Origin: an uncultured Bacteroidales bacterium
Lineage (GTDB): Bacteria; Bacteroidota; Bacteroidia; Bacteroidales; Bacteroidaceae
Assembly: GCA_902760315.1 (NCBI GenBank)
Contig: CACWFV010000020.1
Location: 1 to 34,732, forward strand
Direction: 5' to 3'
Length of the DNA stretch: 34,732 nucleotides
Shown piece by piece: positions 24,387 to 32,175 of the stretch; the first letter of the stretch is position 1, and every line of letters begins with the position of its first letter. The position numbers were made by a program, and so were the translations under genes. The notes below the pieces were generated by a model. It did not search any database, was not told the origin of the DNA, and saw nothing but the letters and a program-made list of their open reading frames with translations.

Positions 24387-24394
24387 TACTTTTG
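24387..24394 (+). promoter_or_regulatory. -7 box of azlC
   Basis: TACTTTTG matches TAnnTTTG and ends 8 bases before the azlC ATG at 24403. This supports the shorter azlC start and shows that the upstream open frame through the heptamer array is not part of the protein. No consensus -33 is seen. Confidence 0.55.
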
Positions 24395-24402
24395 CAGTCC
24401 AA

Positions 24403-25149
24403 ATGCAAAAACATAGTAAGCGTATTGAGAAGCAACATCTGAACGCCGCCGTCCGCAGTGGCCTTCGTGACGGCATACCCATTGCCATGGGCTATTTGGC
24501 TGTGGCCTTTTCATTGGGCATTATTGCTGCCAAGGCTGGACTGACGGCACCGGAGGGTTTCCTGAACAGCTTTTTCACTCGCGCCTCGGCAGGAGAATAT
24601 GGAGTCTACACTTTAGTAGCTGTACAGGCGGCCTACGTAGAGGTGGTGGCCATGTGTCTGGTGGCCAATCTGAGATATATGCTGATGAGTGCGGCGCTAT
24701 CACAGAAGATTGCACCGGGCACGGCGTGGTGGAAACGACTGCTGATGGCCTGCTGCGTCACCGATGAGATATTCGGCATCTCCATAGCCTATCGCGGCTA
24801 CACCCCGCCCGCCTACACCTATGCCGCAGCCTTGATTTCCACACTGTTCTGGGCCTCTGGCTGTGCTATCGGCATCACGGCGGGAAGCCTGCTGCCACAG
24901 CCTATGACCACGGCACTCAGCATGTCGCTCTACGGCATGTTTTTGGCTATCATCATTCCCCCGGCCCACCAGGACCGCAACGTGCTCTATGCGCTCCTGG
25001 CCAGCTTTACGCTCAGCGGGCTGTGTGCCCTCGCTCCCGTCGTTAGCCAGTGGAGCAGTGGCACGCGCACCGTCATGCTTACAATACTCATCTCTGCGGT
25101 TGCCGCCTGGTTAAGGCCTATAAAAACAGACCACGATGGAACAGCATAA
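24403..25149 (+). CDS. azlC: AzlC family branched-chain amino acid exporter subunit
   Basis: The 248-residue product is the large subunit of the AzlCD two-component permease, which exports branched-chain amino acids and their analogues across the inner membrane. It starts with a polar stretch (MQKHSKRIEKQHLNAAVRSG), then the family's GLRDGIPIAMGYLAVAFSLGIIA and later ANLRYMLMSAALS and CCVTDEIFGIS, with about five to six membrane segments in all. ATG 24403 is chosen because the homologous region begins there and a -7 promoter box lies just upstream. azlD starts 14 bases before its stop in another frame, so the subunits are translationally coupled. Confidence 0.9.
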   Translation: MQKHSKRIEKQHLNAAVRSGLRDGIPIAMGYLAVAFSLGIIAAKAGLTAPEGFLNSFFTRASAGEYGVYTLVAVQAAYVEVVAMCLVANLRYMLMSAALSQKIAPGTAWWKRLLMACCVTDEIFGISIAYRGYTPPAYTYAAALISTLFWASGCAIGITAGSLLPQPMTTALSMSLYGMFLAIIIPPAHQDRNVLYALLASFTLSGLCALAPVVSQWSSGTRTVMLTILISAVAAWLRPIKTDHDGTA

Positions 25150-25438
25150 CGTACTTATATACATTCTTTTGGCCATTATCGTGACCAATGCCATTCGCGT
25201 ACTGCCAATGGTCTTCATCAAGGGTCCCATCCGCAACCGCTTCGTGCGAAGCTTCCTCTACTACGTGCCCTACGTCACCTTGGCCGTCATGACTTTTCCT
25301 GACATGCTACTGGCCTCCCCTACCCTGCTACCAGGCCTCATCGCTCTGCTGGCCGGCATCGTTGCAGCGTGGTTCCGTCTGGGACTCTTCCCCGTTGCTG
25401 CCATCTGTTGCGTCGTTACCTACCTACTCACTCTATGA
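25136..25438 (+). CDS. azlD: AzlD family small subunit of amino acid exporter
   Basis: The 100-residue product has about three to four membrane segments and the AzlD look (AIRVLPMVFIKGPIRNRFVRSFLYYVPYVTLAVMTFP, where the conserved YVP segment is visible in the middle). It pairs with AzlC to form the exporter. The ATG lies 14 bases inside azlC. It is followed, after 19 bases, by the stop of the convergent membrane-protein gene, with no hairpin terminator visible between. Confidence 0.9.
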   Translation: MEQHNVLIYILLAIIVTNAIRVLPMVFIKGPIRNRFVRSFLYYVPYVTLAVMTFPDMLLASPTLLPGLIALLAGIVAAWFRLGLFPVAAICCVVTYLLTL

Positions 25439-25457
25439 ATAGTCGGGCATGTAAGAG

Positions 25458-26030
25458 CTACGCGTCAGCGTCAGCATCCGTTTCCGTGACGAAACAGGCT
25501 ACGAGACCATACGAAATGGTAGGACGTATCCATATCTCTACTAACAGATAGTCGGTAAACTCGTTGACAGGCTCAATATAGATGTCGTAGTTGTAGAGGG
25601 TAGCAATGAGCATATCGATGACCAAGATGGTCCACAGGTTGCTCTTGGAGTAGCTCTTCCAGTTTTTCCGTGCGTAGAAGAAGGTAAGCATGCAGAGTAG
25701 CAGCACCGAGAGGGTGAGACAAGCCAGATGGAGTGGAAAATTGGCCAAGGGGGGCGGAAAAAGGATGTCGCGCAGCAGCACCGTCATGCCCAACGATAAG
25801 GAACACCAGTAGTTAAACTGCCGGGTAGTGATGCGATAGTTGAAGAAGTACATCCAAATCATCACCAGACAGGCCACGTAGAACAGGTTGAGCACCAGTT
25901 CGGGCCAAGCATAGCTGAGTCCAAAGAAAAAAACGGCATAAAGCATGATGGCCACCGACAACGTGCCACCAATGGCGGTTATCACGATGTCAAAAATCTT
26001 AGCATTCTTTTTAAATCTCGTCGTTATCAT
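25458..26030 (-). CDS. Membrane protein of unknown function
   Basis: I do not recognise this 190-residue protein. It has about five hydrophobic segments: roughly 13-37, 44-63, 75-90, 98-118 and a weaker one at 130-145, joined by short charged loops (RITTRQFN, YARKNWKSYSKSN). The C-terminus ends in an acidic ETDADADA, encoded by a short GCGTCA direct repeat. Its start overlaps the last 20 bases of the laccase-domain gene, so it is probably the third gene in an operon whose other members do not have an obvious membrane role. No function is proposed. Confidence 0.72.
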   Translation of the reverse strand: MITTRFKKNAKIFDIVITAIGGTLSVAIMLYAVFFFGLSYAWPELVLNLFYVACLVMIWMYFFNYRITTRQFNYWCSLSLGMTVLLRDILFPPPLANFPLHLACLTLSVLLLCMLTFFYARKNWKSYSKSNLWTILVIDMLIATLYNYDIYIEPVNEFTDYLLVEIWIRPTISYGLVACFVTETDADADA

Positions 26031-26862
26031 AAGCTACATTATTAGTTTTTAGAATCAAGATGCCGGTGAAAATGCGACCGGAATGGATGCCCAGCCGACG
26101 GGCAGAGAAGAAGGTATCGTGGGCCTGGTAAGTGCAAATGCCGCTGAGGTGGACATGGTCTGTCCGTAATCCGCTCGCTATGAGTTGCTGGCGGTTACAT
26201 TCGGGCAGGTCAATGTGCCACTTGGCATACATCTTGCTGATAGCCGGCATATTAAAGCCGGCAGCAGCAAAGGCGTCGAAGACCTCCTGGCCTACCTCAA
26301 AACTGTCGAGGCTGATGCCGGGACCTATCTGGGCGATGAGGTCTGACGGACGGGTGCCGTAGGTTTCGGTCATGGTCTGCACAGCCTTCTGCGTAATGCG
26401 GGCCACCGTGCCCCGCCAACCGGCATGAATGGCACACACGGCGCGGCGCTTCGGGTCGTGAAGTAGCAGCGGTATACAGTCGGCCGTACTCACCCCGATG
26501 CACACCCCAACCAAGTCTGTCATCAGTGCGTCGATACCCTCTAAGGCCGTCTGTCGTTCTTCCACAGTAAGTGCCAGGAAATGCTCGTCGATGCAAGCCA
26601 CGCGGGTGTTGTGCGTCTGATGAGGCATGACGAGACGGTCGTCGCTGATGCCTAACTGCTGGCACAACGCTTCACGGTTGTGCGCCACGTGTTCTTCGCT
26701 GTCGCCGCAATAGCGGTTGATATTGAACGTCGCATAGTTCTTGCTTAGGCTATCGTCTACTTCCGACTCAGAGCCGTCCGTGCTGCATCCACCGTTTCGC
26801 GTAGTGCTGAATGCTACAACGTCGGCTCCCATGTTGTAATGATATAATTGTACCTCAGTCAT
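26011..26862 (-). CDS. pgeF: Laccase-domain / peptidoglycan editing factor (YfiH family)
   Basis: The 283-residue product belongs to the YfiH/DUF152 family, cytoplasmic enzymes reported as purine nucleosidase-like or copper oxidases and in E. coli as an editing factor for peptidoglycan precursors. The three zinc/copper ligands are in place: His81 in MPHQTH, Cys129 in STADCIPLLLHD and His146 in AIHAGWRGT. The C-terminal block YQAHDTFFSARR is also typical. It overlaps the membrane-protein gene downstream by 20 bases. The upstream gap to the glycosylase gene (57 bases) is almost entirely a heptamer repeat. The family call is confident; the exact substrate in this organism is not. Confidence 0.87.
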   Translation of the reverse strand: MTEVQLYHYNMGADVVAFSTTRNGGCSTDGSESEVDDSLSKNYATFNINRYCGDSEEHVAHNREALCQQLGISDDRLVMPHQTHNTRVACIDEHFLALTVEERQTALEGIDALMTDLVGVCIGVSTADCIPLLLHDPKRRAVCAIHAGWRGTVARITQKAVQTMTETYGTRPSDLIAQIGPGISLDSFEVGQEVFDAFAAAGFNMPAISKMYAKWHIDLPECNRQQLIASGLRTDHVHLSGICTYQAHDTFFSARRLGIHSGRIFTGILILKTNNVAYDNDEI

Positions 26863-26866
26863 TTTG

Positions 26867-26915
26867 TTTCAAGTTTCAAGTTTCAGAATTCAAGTTTCAG
26901 GATTCAAGTTTCAGT
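26867..26915. repeat. 49-bp heptamer tract (7 x 7)
   Basis: Seven consecutive in-register 7-mers: TTTCAAG, TTTCAAG, TTTCAGA, ATTCAAG, TTTCAGG, ATTCAAG, TTTCAGT. They fill nearly all of the 57-bp gap between pgeF and the upstream glycosylase gene. The period is the same as in the large array, with a different base motif. Confidence 0.85.
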
Positions 26916-26919
26916 TTTG

Positions 26920-27555
26920 TCAATCCACATAGCACTCAAACATCTGCCGGTAAGCCTCCACCTTCTTGTCGAACACCAACGGGTAGGCCCGTGAAGATGA
27001 CGGCAGCCGATGGAGCACGATTTGCTCGCCGCTATGATTTTTCACCTCAGGAATATCTACAAACGAGTTGACCTTAGGCATCTCTGGAATGCTTAGCGAT
27101 GCGCATAGTGTCTCCGTGGCCTTTTCGCCCGTGGTGACGACGGCTCGCAGATGGGGCAGACGGGCTATGAGCGCCCGCACGTCGGTAACTTCCACCACCT
27201 CCAGGAACTTGTCCGACGCATTGTCCTGCAAACGTCTGACGGCTGTCGAGGTGTCGTAGAATGCAATACCCTTCTCACGGCAGAACGCCACGATGTCGTC
27301 AAGCCGGAACCGTTTCTGCCCGACGTCCACGAACCTGTCGCGATCACCGAAGAACACCGCCCCCTCGATGCGCCAGTGGTCGTTGATGAAGTTGGGGTAG
27401 TAGAAATCCATGCACCACCGCTTGCGCTGCGGCGGAAAACTGCCCAGGAACAGCACCCGCGCACTCTCAGGCAGAAACGGTCGCAACGGGTGATACTCCA
27501 CCCCGTCGCGGCTGCGCTCAATATTCTCCGTATTCAGATACGTTTCCTGTTTCAT
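26920..27555 (-). CDS. Uracil-DNA glycosylase superfamily protein
   Basis: The 211-residue product looks like a compact uracil-DNA-glycosylase-fold protein. Motif 1 is LFLGSFPPQRKRW (about 35-47), a middle block is AFYDTSTAVRRL, a strand AVVTTGEKATETL (about 138-150) resembles the conserved central sheet, and the C-terminal motif is LHRLPSSSRAYP, like the LPSTSP loop that inserts into DNA. It would remove uracil or mismatched bases. Its start overlaps the stop of the AlkD-like gene by 4 bases (ATGA), pairing two base-excision repair genes in one operon. The true substrate is not clear, and it could be closer to the Mug or family-6 branch. Confidence 0.72.
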   Translation of the reverse strand: MKQETYLNTENIERSRDGVEYHPLRPFLPESARVLFLGSFPPQRKRWCMDFYYPNFINDHWRIEGAVFFGDRDRFVDVGQKRFRLDDIVAFCREKGIAFYDTSTAVRRLQDNASDKFLEVVEVTDVRALIARLPHLRAVVTTGEKATETLCASLSIPEMPKVNSFVDIPEVKNHSGEQIVLHRLPSSSRAYPLVFDKKVEAYRQMFECYVD

Positions 27556-28397
27556 CTTGATGAATGGTTCATAAATTCAAGCCGTTCTTCTTCCGGCATC
27601 TTCTCGATAGCGTAGCGCAGGGTGGTGCGGGACATCTCGTGGACATGTTGGCGAAGGAAGTCGCGTAGCAAGTCCATACCGCAGCGCTTACCCATCTCGC
27701 GCAGCATCCAGCCAACGGCCTTGTGCATCAGGTCGTGGGGGTGGCGCAGGTGCATCTCGGCATAGCGCAGGCACCACGACGGGTCGCCCTGTTGTGAAGT
27801 CTTCCACGTGCAGACGATGCTCATGCGCTGCCGCCAGAGATTGTCGCTCTTTGCCAGGTTGTCCAGCACTTGTTGCTTATATTCTCTGCCACTCCCAAGG
27901 GCCGTGGGTTGCAGCAGCCAATGTCCCAGTATCTTGGGGGCCGACAAATCCACCAGGTCCCAATTGTTAGCCCTTTCCGCATACTGCAGGTACATCGTCA
28001 GGATGGCGTCGCGACCACGCATGGCCTCCGCGTCGTTGAGCAGCCGTTTAGCCGATAGTCGCTCATATCTATCCACAAGTATCAGCAGTCCACAGAGCCG
28101 CACCTCATGCCACTTCGACAGCAGCAATGCCGGCACTTCATCTATGGTGAATGGTTCGGCATTCAGGGTTAATGGTTCTTTATTCACAGCCAACACAGCC
28201 TTAACCACCTCGCGTGTCTGTGGCACCTTCAGCCCCAGGAACTCATCGCCCTCGCCATACTCTCCGGGGCCAGTCTTGAAGAACCGCATGAGCACCTGCC
28301 GCTGCTCGTCGTTGCGCAGCGACTCCATATATGCGATAACCTCTCTTGCCGTCATACGCCCGTTACCATTGCCTTGATTCGTTCCCGCCTGGGTCAT
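27552..28397 (-). CDS. DNA alkylation repair protein (AlkD-like HEAT-repeat glycosylase)
   Basis: This protein should excise positively charged alkylated bases such as 3- and 7-methylpurines. The 281-residue product has the family's N-terminal block RFFKTGPGEYGEGDEFLGLKVP, then HEVRLCGLLILVDRY, NNWDLVDLSAPKILGHWL (the WDLVD region with the catalytic Asp), and HPHDLMHKAVGWMLREMGKR. A -7 box at 28416-28423 on the minus strand favours the start at 28397 (MTQAGTNQG); ATG 28355 (MTAREVIAYM) fits the family's usual N-terminus and is the main alternative. Longer in-frame starts precede the promoter. Residues encoded at 28141-28189 (KEPLTLNAEPFTIDE) are made by in-frame heptamer repeats and seem to lengthen the loop before HEVR. 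It ends with a 4-base overlap into the glycosylase gene. Confidence 0.88.
   Translation of the reverse strand: MTQAGTNQGNGNGRMTAREVIAYMESLRNDEQRQVLMRFFKTGPGEYGEGDEFLGLKVPQTREVVKAVLAVNKEPLTLNAEPFTIDEVPALLLSKWHEVRLCGLLILVDRYERLSAKRLLNDAEAMRGRDAILTMYLQYAERANNWDLVDLSAPKILGHWLLQPTALGSGREYKQQVLDNLAKSDNLWRQRMSIVCTWKTSQQGDPSWCLRYAEMHLRHPHDLMHKAVGWMLREMGKRCGMDLLRDFLRQHVHEMSRTTLRYAIEKMPEEERLEFMNHSSR
28141..28189. repeat. Heptamer tract inside the alkD-like coding region
   Basis: On the + strand seven in-register 7-mers can be read: TCTATGG, TGAATGG, TTCGGCA, TTCAGGG, TTAATGG, TTCTTTA, TTCACAG (loose consensus TTnATGG). They encode the KEPLTLNAEPFTIDE segment on the minus strand. Confidence 0.6.
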
Positions 28398-28415
28398 ATC
28401 GTGGTCATTTTTATG

Positions 28416-28423
28416 CAAAAATA
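28416..28423 (-). promoter_or_regulatory. -7 box of the alkD-like operon
   Basis: The minus strand reads TATTTTTG (TAnnTTTG), 18 bases upstream of ATG 28397. It excludes the longer starts at 28490 and 28445. No -33 match is clear. Confidence 0.5.
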
Positions 28424-28507
28424 ATGTTTTATTCTCAGATAGCATAAATTTTCTGCGAAATAATACAGAAAATGATGAAATAAAAGTCAATTTTCAAGTT
28501 TTCTTTG

Positions 28508-28515
28508 TACTTTTG
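28508..28515 (+). promoter_or_regulatory. Distal -7 box upstream of the helicase gene
   Basis: TACTTTTG matches TAnnTTTG. If used, the helicase message has a leader of about 155 bases. No clear -33 box is seen. Confidence 0.4.
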
Positions 28516-28630
28516 CAGTTGCGAACTCACACCATAGCGTCTATGAAATAGTCGGAGCGGCTATAGGGAGGGAACACTACAAATGCATTAAAGGCCGACA
28601 CAACATTCATCATCAACGGTCATTTACTCG

Positions 28631-28638
28631 TACATTTG
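28631..28638 (+). promoter_or_regulatory. Proximal -7 box upstream of the helicase gene
   Basis: TACATTTG matches TAnnTTTG, 39 bases before the helicase ATG at 28678. It is the second candidate in the same gap; sequence alone cannot decide which is used. Confidence 0.4.
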
Positions 28639-28677
28639 TAGTCTGAATAATTCGATACGAAATAGGCATCAACGCAC

Positions 28678-30876
28678 ATGGAACAAAATAAGGATTTGCA
28701 GATGGCATGGGACTTTGTGGAGAACACGGGGCGCAGCATCTTCCTGACTGGTAAGGCCGGAACAGGCAAGACGACATTTCTGAAGACAGTGGTGAAAAAC
28801 TCGCGCAAGCGACCCATCGTGGTGGCACCGACAGGTGTGGCGGCTATCAATGCGGGCGGCATGACCATCCACTCGTTCTTCCAACTGCCGTTCTCGCCCT
28901 ACGTGCCGGGGGCGAGGGTGGAGTCGAAATTCGACTTCGGGCGCGAGAAGCGGAAGCTTATCGCCTCCATCAACCTGCTAATCATCGACGAAATCTCGAT
29001 GGTGCGTGCCGACTTGCTCGATGCCATCGACAGCGTGCTGCGCCGCTTCCGCGACCGCTACCAGCCCTTTGGCGGTGTGCAACTGCTGATGATTGGCGAC
29101 CTGGCACAGCTTACACCCGTTGTCACGCCAGAGGACGAGCAGGTGCTGAAACCCTACTACGACACGCCATACTTCTTTGGTTCCAAGGCACTGCAGCAGA
29201 CTGAATATGTGACGATTCAACTGGAGCACGTCTATCGTCAACAAGACAGCAAGTTCATCGAGATATTGAATCAGGTGCGTGGCGGCCATCCGTCACAAGA
29301 AGCGCTGAACACCTTAAACACGCGTGTGATAGCTGACTCTCAATGCAACACCACACGCTCGAAGAGTAATCTTTCAACTCAAAACGCTCAACTACATTCC
29401 GCCATCCGACTGACCACCCACAACAACCTTGCCAACTTCTACAATGAGTCAGAACTGCAGAAGTTGCCCGGTCAGGCGTTCCAATATCGGGCTGAGGTAA
29501 AGGGCACGTTCCCAGACTACTCGTACCCCACGGCAGAGACGCTGGTGCTGAAACAGGGCGCACAGGTGATGTTCGTCAAAAACGACCCGTCGGGCGAACA
29601 CCGCTACTATAATGGGCGCATCGGTCACGTAAAGGAGATTAGCCAGAGTCGATTGACCGTCTATTGCGAGGGCGACAACGATGTCATCGAGGTGGAACCG
29701 CTGGAATGGGAGAACACTCGCTACTCGTTGAACGAGAATACGCGCGAGATAGAGGCAGAGGTGCAGGGCACCTTCAAGCAAATGCCGCTGCGACTGGCAT
29801 GGGCCATCACCATTCATAAGAGTCAGGGACTGACCTTCGACCGTGCCATCATTGATGCCAACCAGTCGTTTGCCCCCGGCCAGGTGTATGTGGCTCTGAG
29901 CCGCTGTCGCACACTAGAGGGGCTGGTGCTGGCATCTTCCTTGCAGGCTCATGCCATCATCAATGACGAGCGTGTGGATTCCTACATCGCCCAACAGGAG
30001 TCGGAGGCACAGCGAAGCATCGAACAACTGCCTCAACTGAAGCAGGAATATGAGCGCAACCTGCTGCTGCAACTCTTCGACTTCCGACCGCTACTATACC
30101 AGCAGGAGACGATGGTGCGCATCTTTGCCGAGTTCTTCTACCATAGTTACGCTTCCCTGAAGCTGCTACACGACCAGGCTCTGCTGGACTTCCGCCAGAA
30201 GGTTATCGACGTGGCCGCCAAGTGGCAGCAGAAAATTCAGACGATGACCATCGAGCAGTTGCACGACAACGACTTCCAGAACCGTGTGAGACGCAGTGCC
30301 GACTACTTTGCCGACACGCTGAACGCCATCCTCGCCAACCCCCTGGAACTCACCGCCAAGGTGGAGACCAACAACAAGCAGGCCATCCGCCGCATGAGCA
30401 ATGCCCTGCCCGACGAGCGGCAGACGTGGCTGTCGCGCCGCTACCTGCTGATAAAGATAGCAGAAAAAGGGTTTACCGTCAGCACCTACCTGAAAGAGAA
30501 GCAGATGTCGATGCTGGATGCCATAGACGAAAGTTCACTGAAGCCTAAGCGTCAGCGGGAGAGGAAACCCAAGGCGCCCAAAGAGGTAAAGCCCAAAACC
30601 TGGGAAGTGAGCCTCGCCCTCTACCGCCAGCACAAGTCACCTGCTGACATCGCCCGTGAGCGTTCCTTAACCCTTGGCACCGTGCTGGGCCATCTAAAGC
30701 GTTATGTCGATAGTGGCGAGGTAGACCTTGACGACCTCGTCTCGCGCGAGCATCAACTCATCATTGCTAACGTCATCCGCAAGATAGGCACCACTGACGG
30801 TACTACCGCCATCAAGAACCTCTGTCCGCCCGACATCACCTTCGACGAAATCCGACTGATGCTGCAGCGGGGATAG
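28678..30876 (+). CDS. Pif1-like ATP-dependent helicase with a C-terminal helix-turn-helix domain
   Basis: The 732-residue protein is a superfamily 1B (Pif1/RecD-like) 5'-3' DNA helicase of the type common in Bacteroidetes. Walker A is TGKAGTGKTT (residues 24-33), APTGVAAINAGG is motif Ia, LLIIDEISM holds Walker B Asp104/Glu105, GDLAQLTPV is motif III, and AWAITIHKSQGLTFDRAIID with YVALSRCR covers the C-terminal helicase motifs. The tail (about 620-720) is Lys/Arg-rich and then predicts a helix-turn-helix of the helicase-associated (HTH_40) kind. Between LNTRV and LTTHN is a stretch about a dozen residues longer than I expect for the family, encoded by DNA with 7-base periodicity (29372-29399). 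It stands alone after a 280-bp divergent gap, and may act on replication intermediates or G-quadruplexes. Confidence 0.88.
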   Translation: MEQNKDLQMAWDFVENTGRSIFLTGKAGTGKTTFLKTVVKNSRKRPIVVAPTGVAAINAGGMTIHSFFQLPFSPYVPGARVESKFDFGREKRKLIASINLLIIDEISMVRADLLDAIDSVLRRFRDRYQPFGGVQLLMIGDLAQLTPVVTPEDEQVLKPYYDTPYFFGSKALQQTEYVTIQLEHVYRQQDSKFIEILNQVRGGHPSQEALNTLNTRVIADSQCNTTRSKSNLSTQNAQLHSAIRLTTHNNLANFYNESELQKLPGQAFQYRAEVKGTFPDYSYPTAETLVLKQGAQVMFVKNDPSGEHRYYNGRIGHVKEISQSRLTVYCEGDNDVIEVEPLEWENTRYSLNENTREIEAEVQGTFKQMPLRLAWAITIHKSQGLTFDRAIIDANQSFAPGQVYVALSRCRTLEGLVLASSLQAHAIINDERVDSYIAQQESEAQRSIEQLPQLKQEYERNLLLQLFDFRPLLYQQETMVRIFAEFFYHSYASLKLLHDQALLDFRQKVIDVAAKWQQKIQTMTIEQLHDNDFQNRVRRSADYFADTLNAILANPLELTAKVETNNKQAIRRMSNALPDERQTWLSRRYLLIKIAEKGFTVSTYLKEKQMSMLDAIDESSLKPKRQRERKPKAPKEVKPKTWEVSLALYRQHKSPADIARERSLTLGTVLGHLKRYVDSGEVDLDDLVSREHQLIIANVIRKIGTTDGTTAIKNLCPPDITFDEIRLMLQRG

Positions 30877-30927
30877 ATGTTACCAGAAACTCATTGAATA
30901 TTAAATATCCTTAATTGTAAACAAGGA

Positions 30928-30961
30928 TTGTGTGTTAATATAACTTTTTTCTGTATCTTTG
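30928..30961 (+). promoter_or_regulatory. Promoter of the PD40 gene
   Basis: TTG at 30928-30930 and TATCTTTG at 30954-30961 are separated by 23 bases and fit the Bacteroidetes -33/-7 pattern. The gene starts 25 bases after the -7 box. Confidence 0.55.
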
Positions 30962-30986
30962 CATATTAATAAACGATTCTATACAG

Positions 30987-32171
30987 ATGAATTTACGACT
31001 GATTGTCGCCCTATTTATCCTTCTGCTGGCAGTTCCTTCACAAGGACAGCGCCGACATTTACAAAAGGCTCAGCGTGTCAAGAAGATTTCTCCTGAAGAA
31101 CAGATACGCCAGGAAAAACAAGAGCGCATGAAAGCGGCTATGCAGAAAGTAATGTTCATTGACAGCATCGTTGTTGACAAAGACAACTTCCAAACATCCT
31201 ATTTACTCAGTCCGGAAACCGGTTCCATCAAAGATGGAGACGATTTTTTCCATTTAAAAGCCAGTGACGGCTTCTTCGTCTACCTCAACGAGATAGGCAA
31301 CAGATGCTACTTTTCAAAACAAGAATCAGACTCCACGAGCAACATCTATTTCACAGAGGCTACCAACACGGAGTGGTCACAGCCCGTTCAGCTCAAAGGC
31401 ATTAATGACGACAAACAGTTCCAACACGTTAACTATCCCTACATGATGGGAGATGGAACTACGTTATACTTTGCTGCCGACGGTGACCCGGAAGGACTTG
31501 GAGGCTATGATATATATATGACGACCTTCGATGAGGAAGAAAAACACTTCTTGCACCCTGTCAACATCGGTCTGCCGTTCAACTCTGAAGCCAATGACTA
31601 TCTCTATATCGTTGATGAATATGCCAACCTGGGATGGTTTGCTACGGATAGAAATCAAGAAGAAGGTAAGGTGTGTATCTATGTGTTTGTGCCTTCAGAG
31701 AAACGTGTGACCTATAATGCTAACGACTATACACCGGAAGAAATTAATGATTTTGCGCAAATCAGAAGCATCTCCAACACATGGGATGATGAAGAAACCT
31801 ATAGTCTCGCCATTAATCGGCTTGCAGAGGTCAGAAAGGCCGAACGTCCAAATCATTATTCTAACATCAACAACATTTCATTTGTCATAAACGACGACAT
31901 TACCTACCACCAACTCTCAGAATTCAAACTCTCAGCAAACGTGATGCGCTTTCAGCAGCTAACCTCTCTCCACAACCGACAAGTGGTTCTCAGCCAAACA
32001 CTTGACAAAATTCGTGAAGCATACATGATTGCCAGTGAAGAAGGGCGAAAAGCAATAAAAGACGAAATAATCTCTTACGAGCAAGAGGTATTGACACTCC
32101 ATCTTGCCACCCAAGAACTGGAAAAAACTATCAGAAATTCTGAAAACACATATTTAACTAAAAGCAAATAA
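30987..32171 (+). CDS. PD40 (TolB-like beta-propeller) domain protein, secreted
   Basis: The 394-residue product has a signal peptide (MNLRLIVALFILLLAVPSQG, cut near residue 20), a Lys/Glu-rich stretch, and PD40/TolB-like propeller blades: SDSTSNIYFTEA with TEWSQPVQL, then GTTLYFAADGDPEGLGGYDIY and SEANDYLYIVDEY with NLGWFATDR. Such blades are common in Bacteroidetes periplasmic proteins, often ahead of an OmpA domain in type IX secretion and envelope proteins, but no OmpA domain follows here. The C-terminal 100 residues are helical and probably coiled coil. It precedes a nucleoside phosphorylase gene by 4 bases, so the two are cotranscribed. Function in the envelope is inferred only. Confidence 0.75.
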   Translation: MNLRLIVALFILLLAVPSQGQRRHLQKAQRVKKISPEEQIRQEKQERMKAAMQKVMFIDSIVVDKDNFQTSYLLSPETGSIKDGDDFFHLKASDGFFVYLNEIGNRCYFSKQESDSTSNIYFTEATNTEWSQPVQLKGINDDKQFQHVNYPYMMGDGTTLYFAADGDPEGLGGYDIYMTTFDEEEKHFLHPVNIGLPFNSEANDYLYIVDEYANLGWFATDRNQEEGKVCIYVFVPSEKRVTYNANDYTPEEINDFAQIRSISNTWDDEETYSLAINRLAEVRKAERPNHYSNINNISFVINDDITYHQLSEFKLSANVMRFQQLTSLHNRQVVLSQTLDKIREAYMIASEEGRKAIKDEIISYEQEVLTLHLATQELEKTIRNSENTYLTKSK

Positions 32172-32175
32172 TACT

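Larger units (their letters stand above)
23628..24402. other. 775-bp intergenic island between wzx and azlC
   Basis: No gene is supported here. In order it holds the 103-bp inverted-repeat element, a stretch with short direct repeats (ACTGACAG at about 23759-23775 and twice in 23820-23841), the heptamer array, and about 190 bp of A+T-rich leader ending in the azlC promoter. A reading frame is open from 23956 into azlC, but that follows from the 7-base periodicity (7 x 3 = 21) and not from coding; it translates into a heptad of the type TANRELC. Confidence 0.8.

Noticed and set aside
23956-24402. An N-terminal extension of azlC reading through the heptamer array (TANRELC-type peptide repeats)
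   Set aside because: The open frame results from 7-base periodicity. AzlC homology begins at 24403 and a -7 promoter box lies at 24387-24394.
30907-30928. A terminator hairpin after the helicase gene (ATCCTT/AAGGAT, 10-base loop)
   Set aside because: Only six weak base pairs and no U-tract directly after it; the right arm overlaps the -33 element of the next gene.
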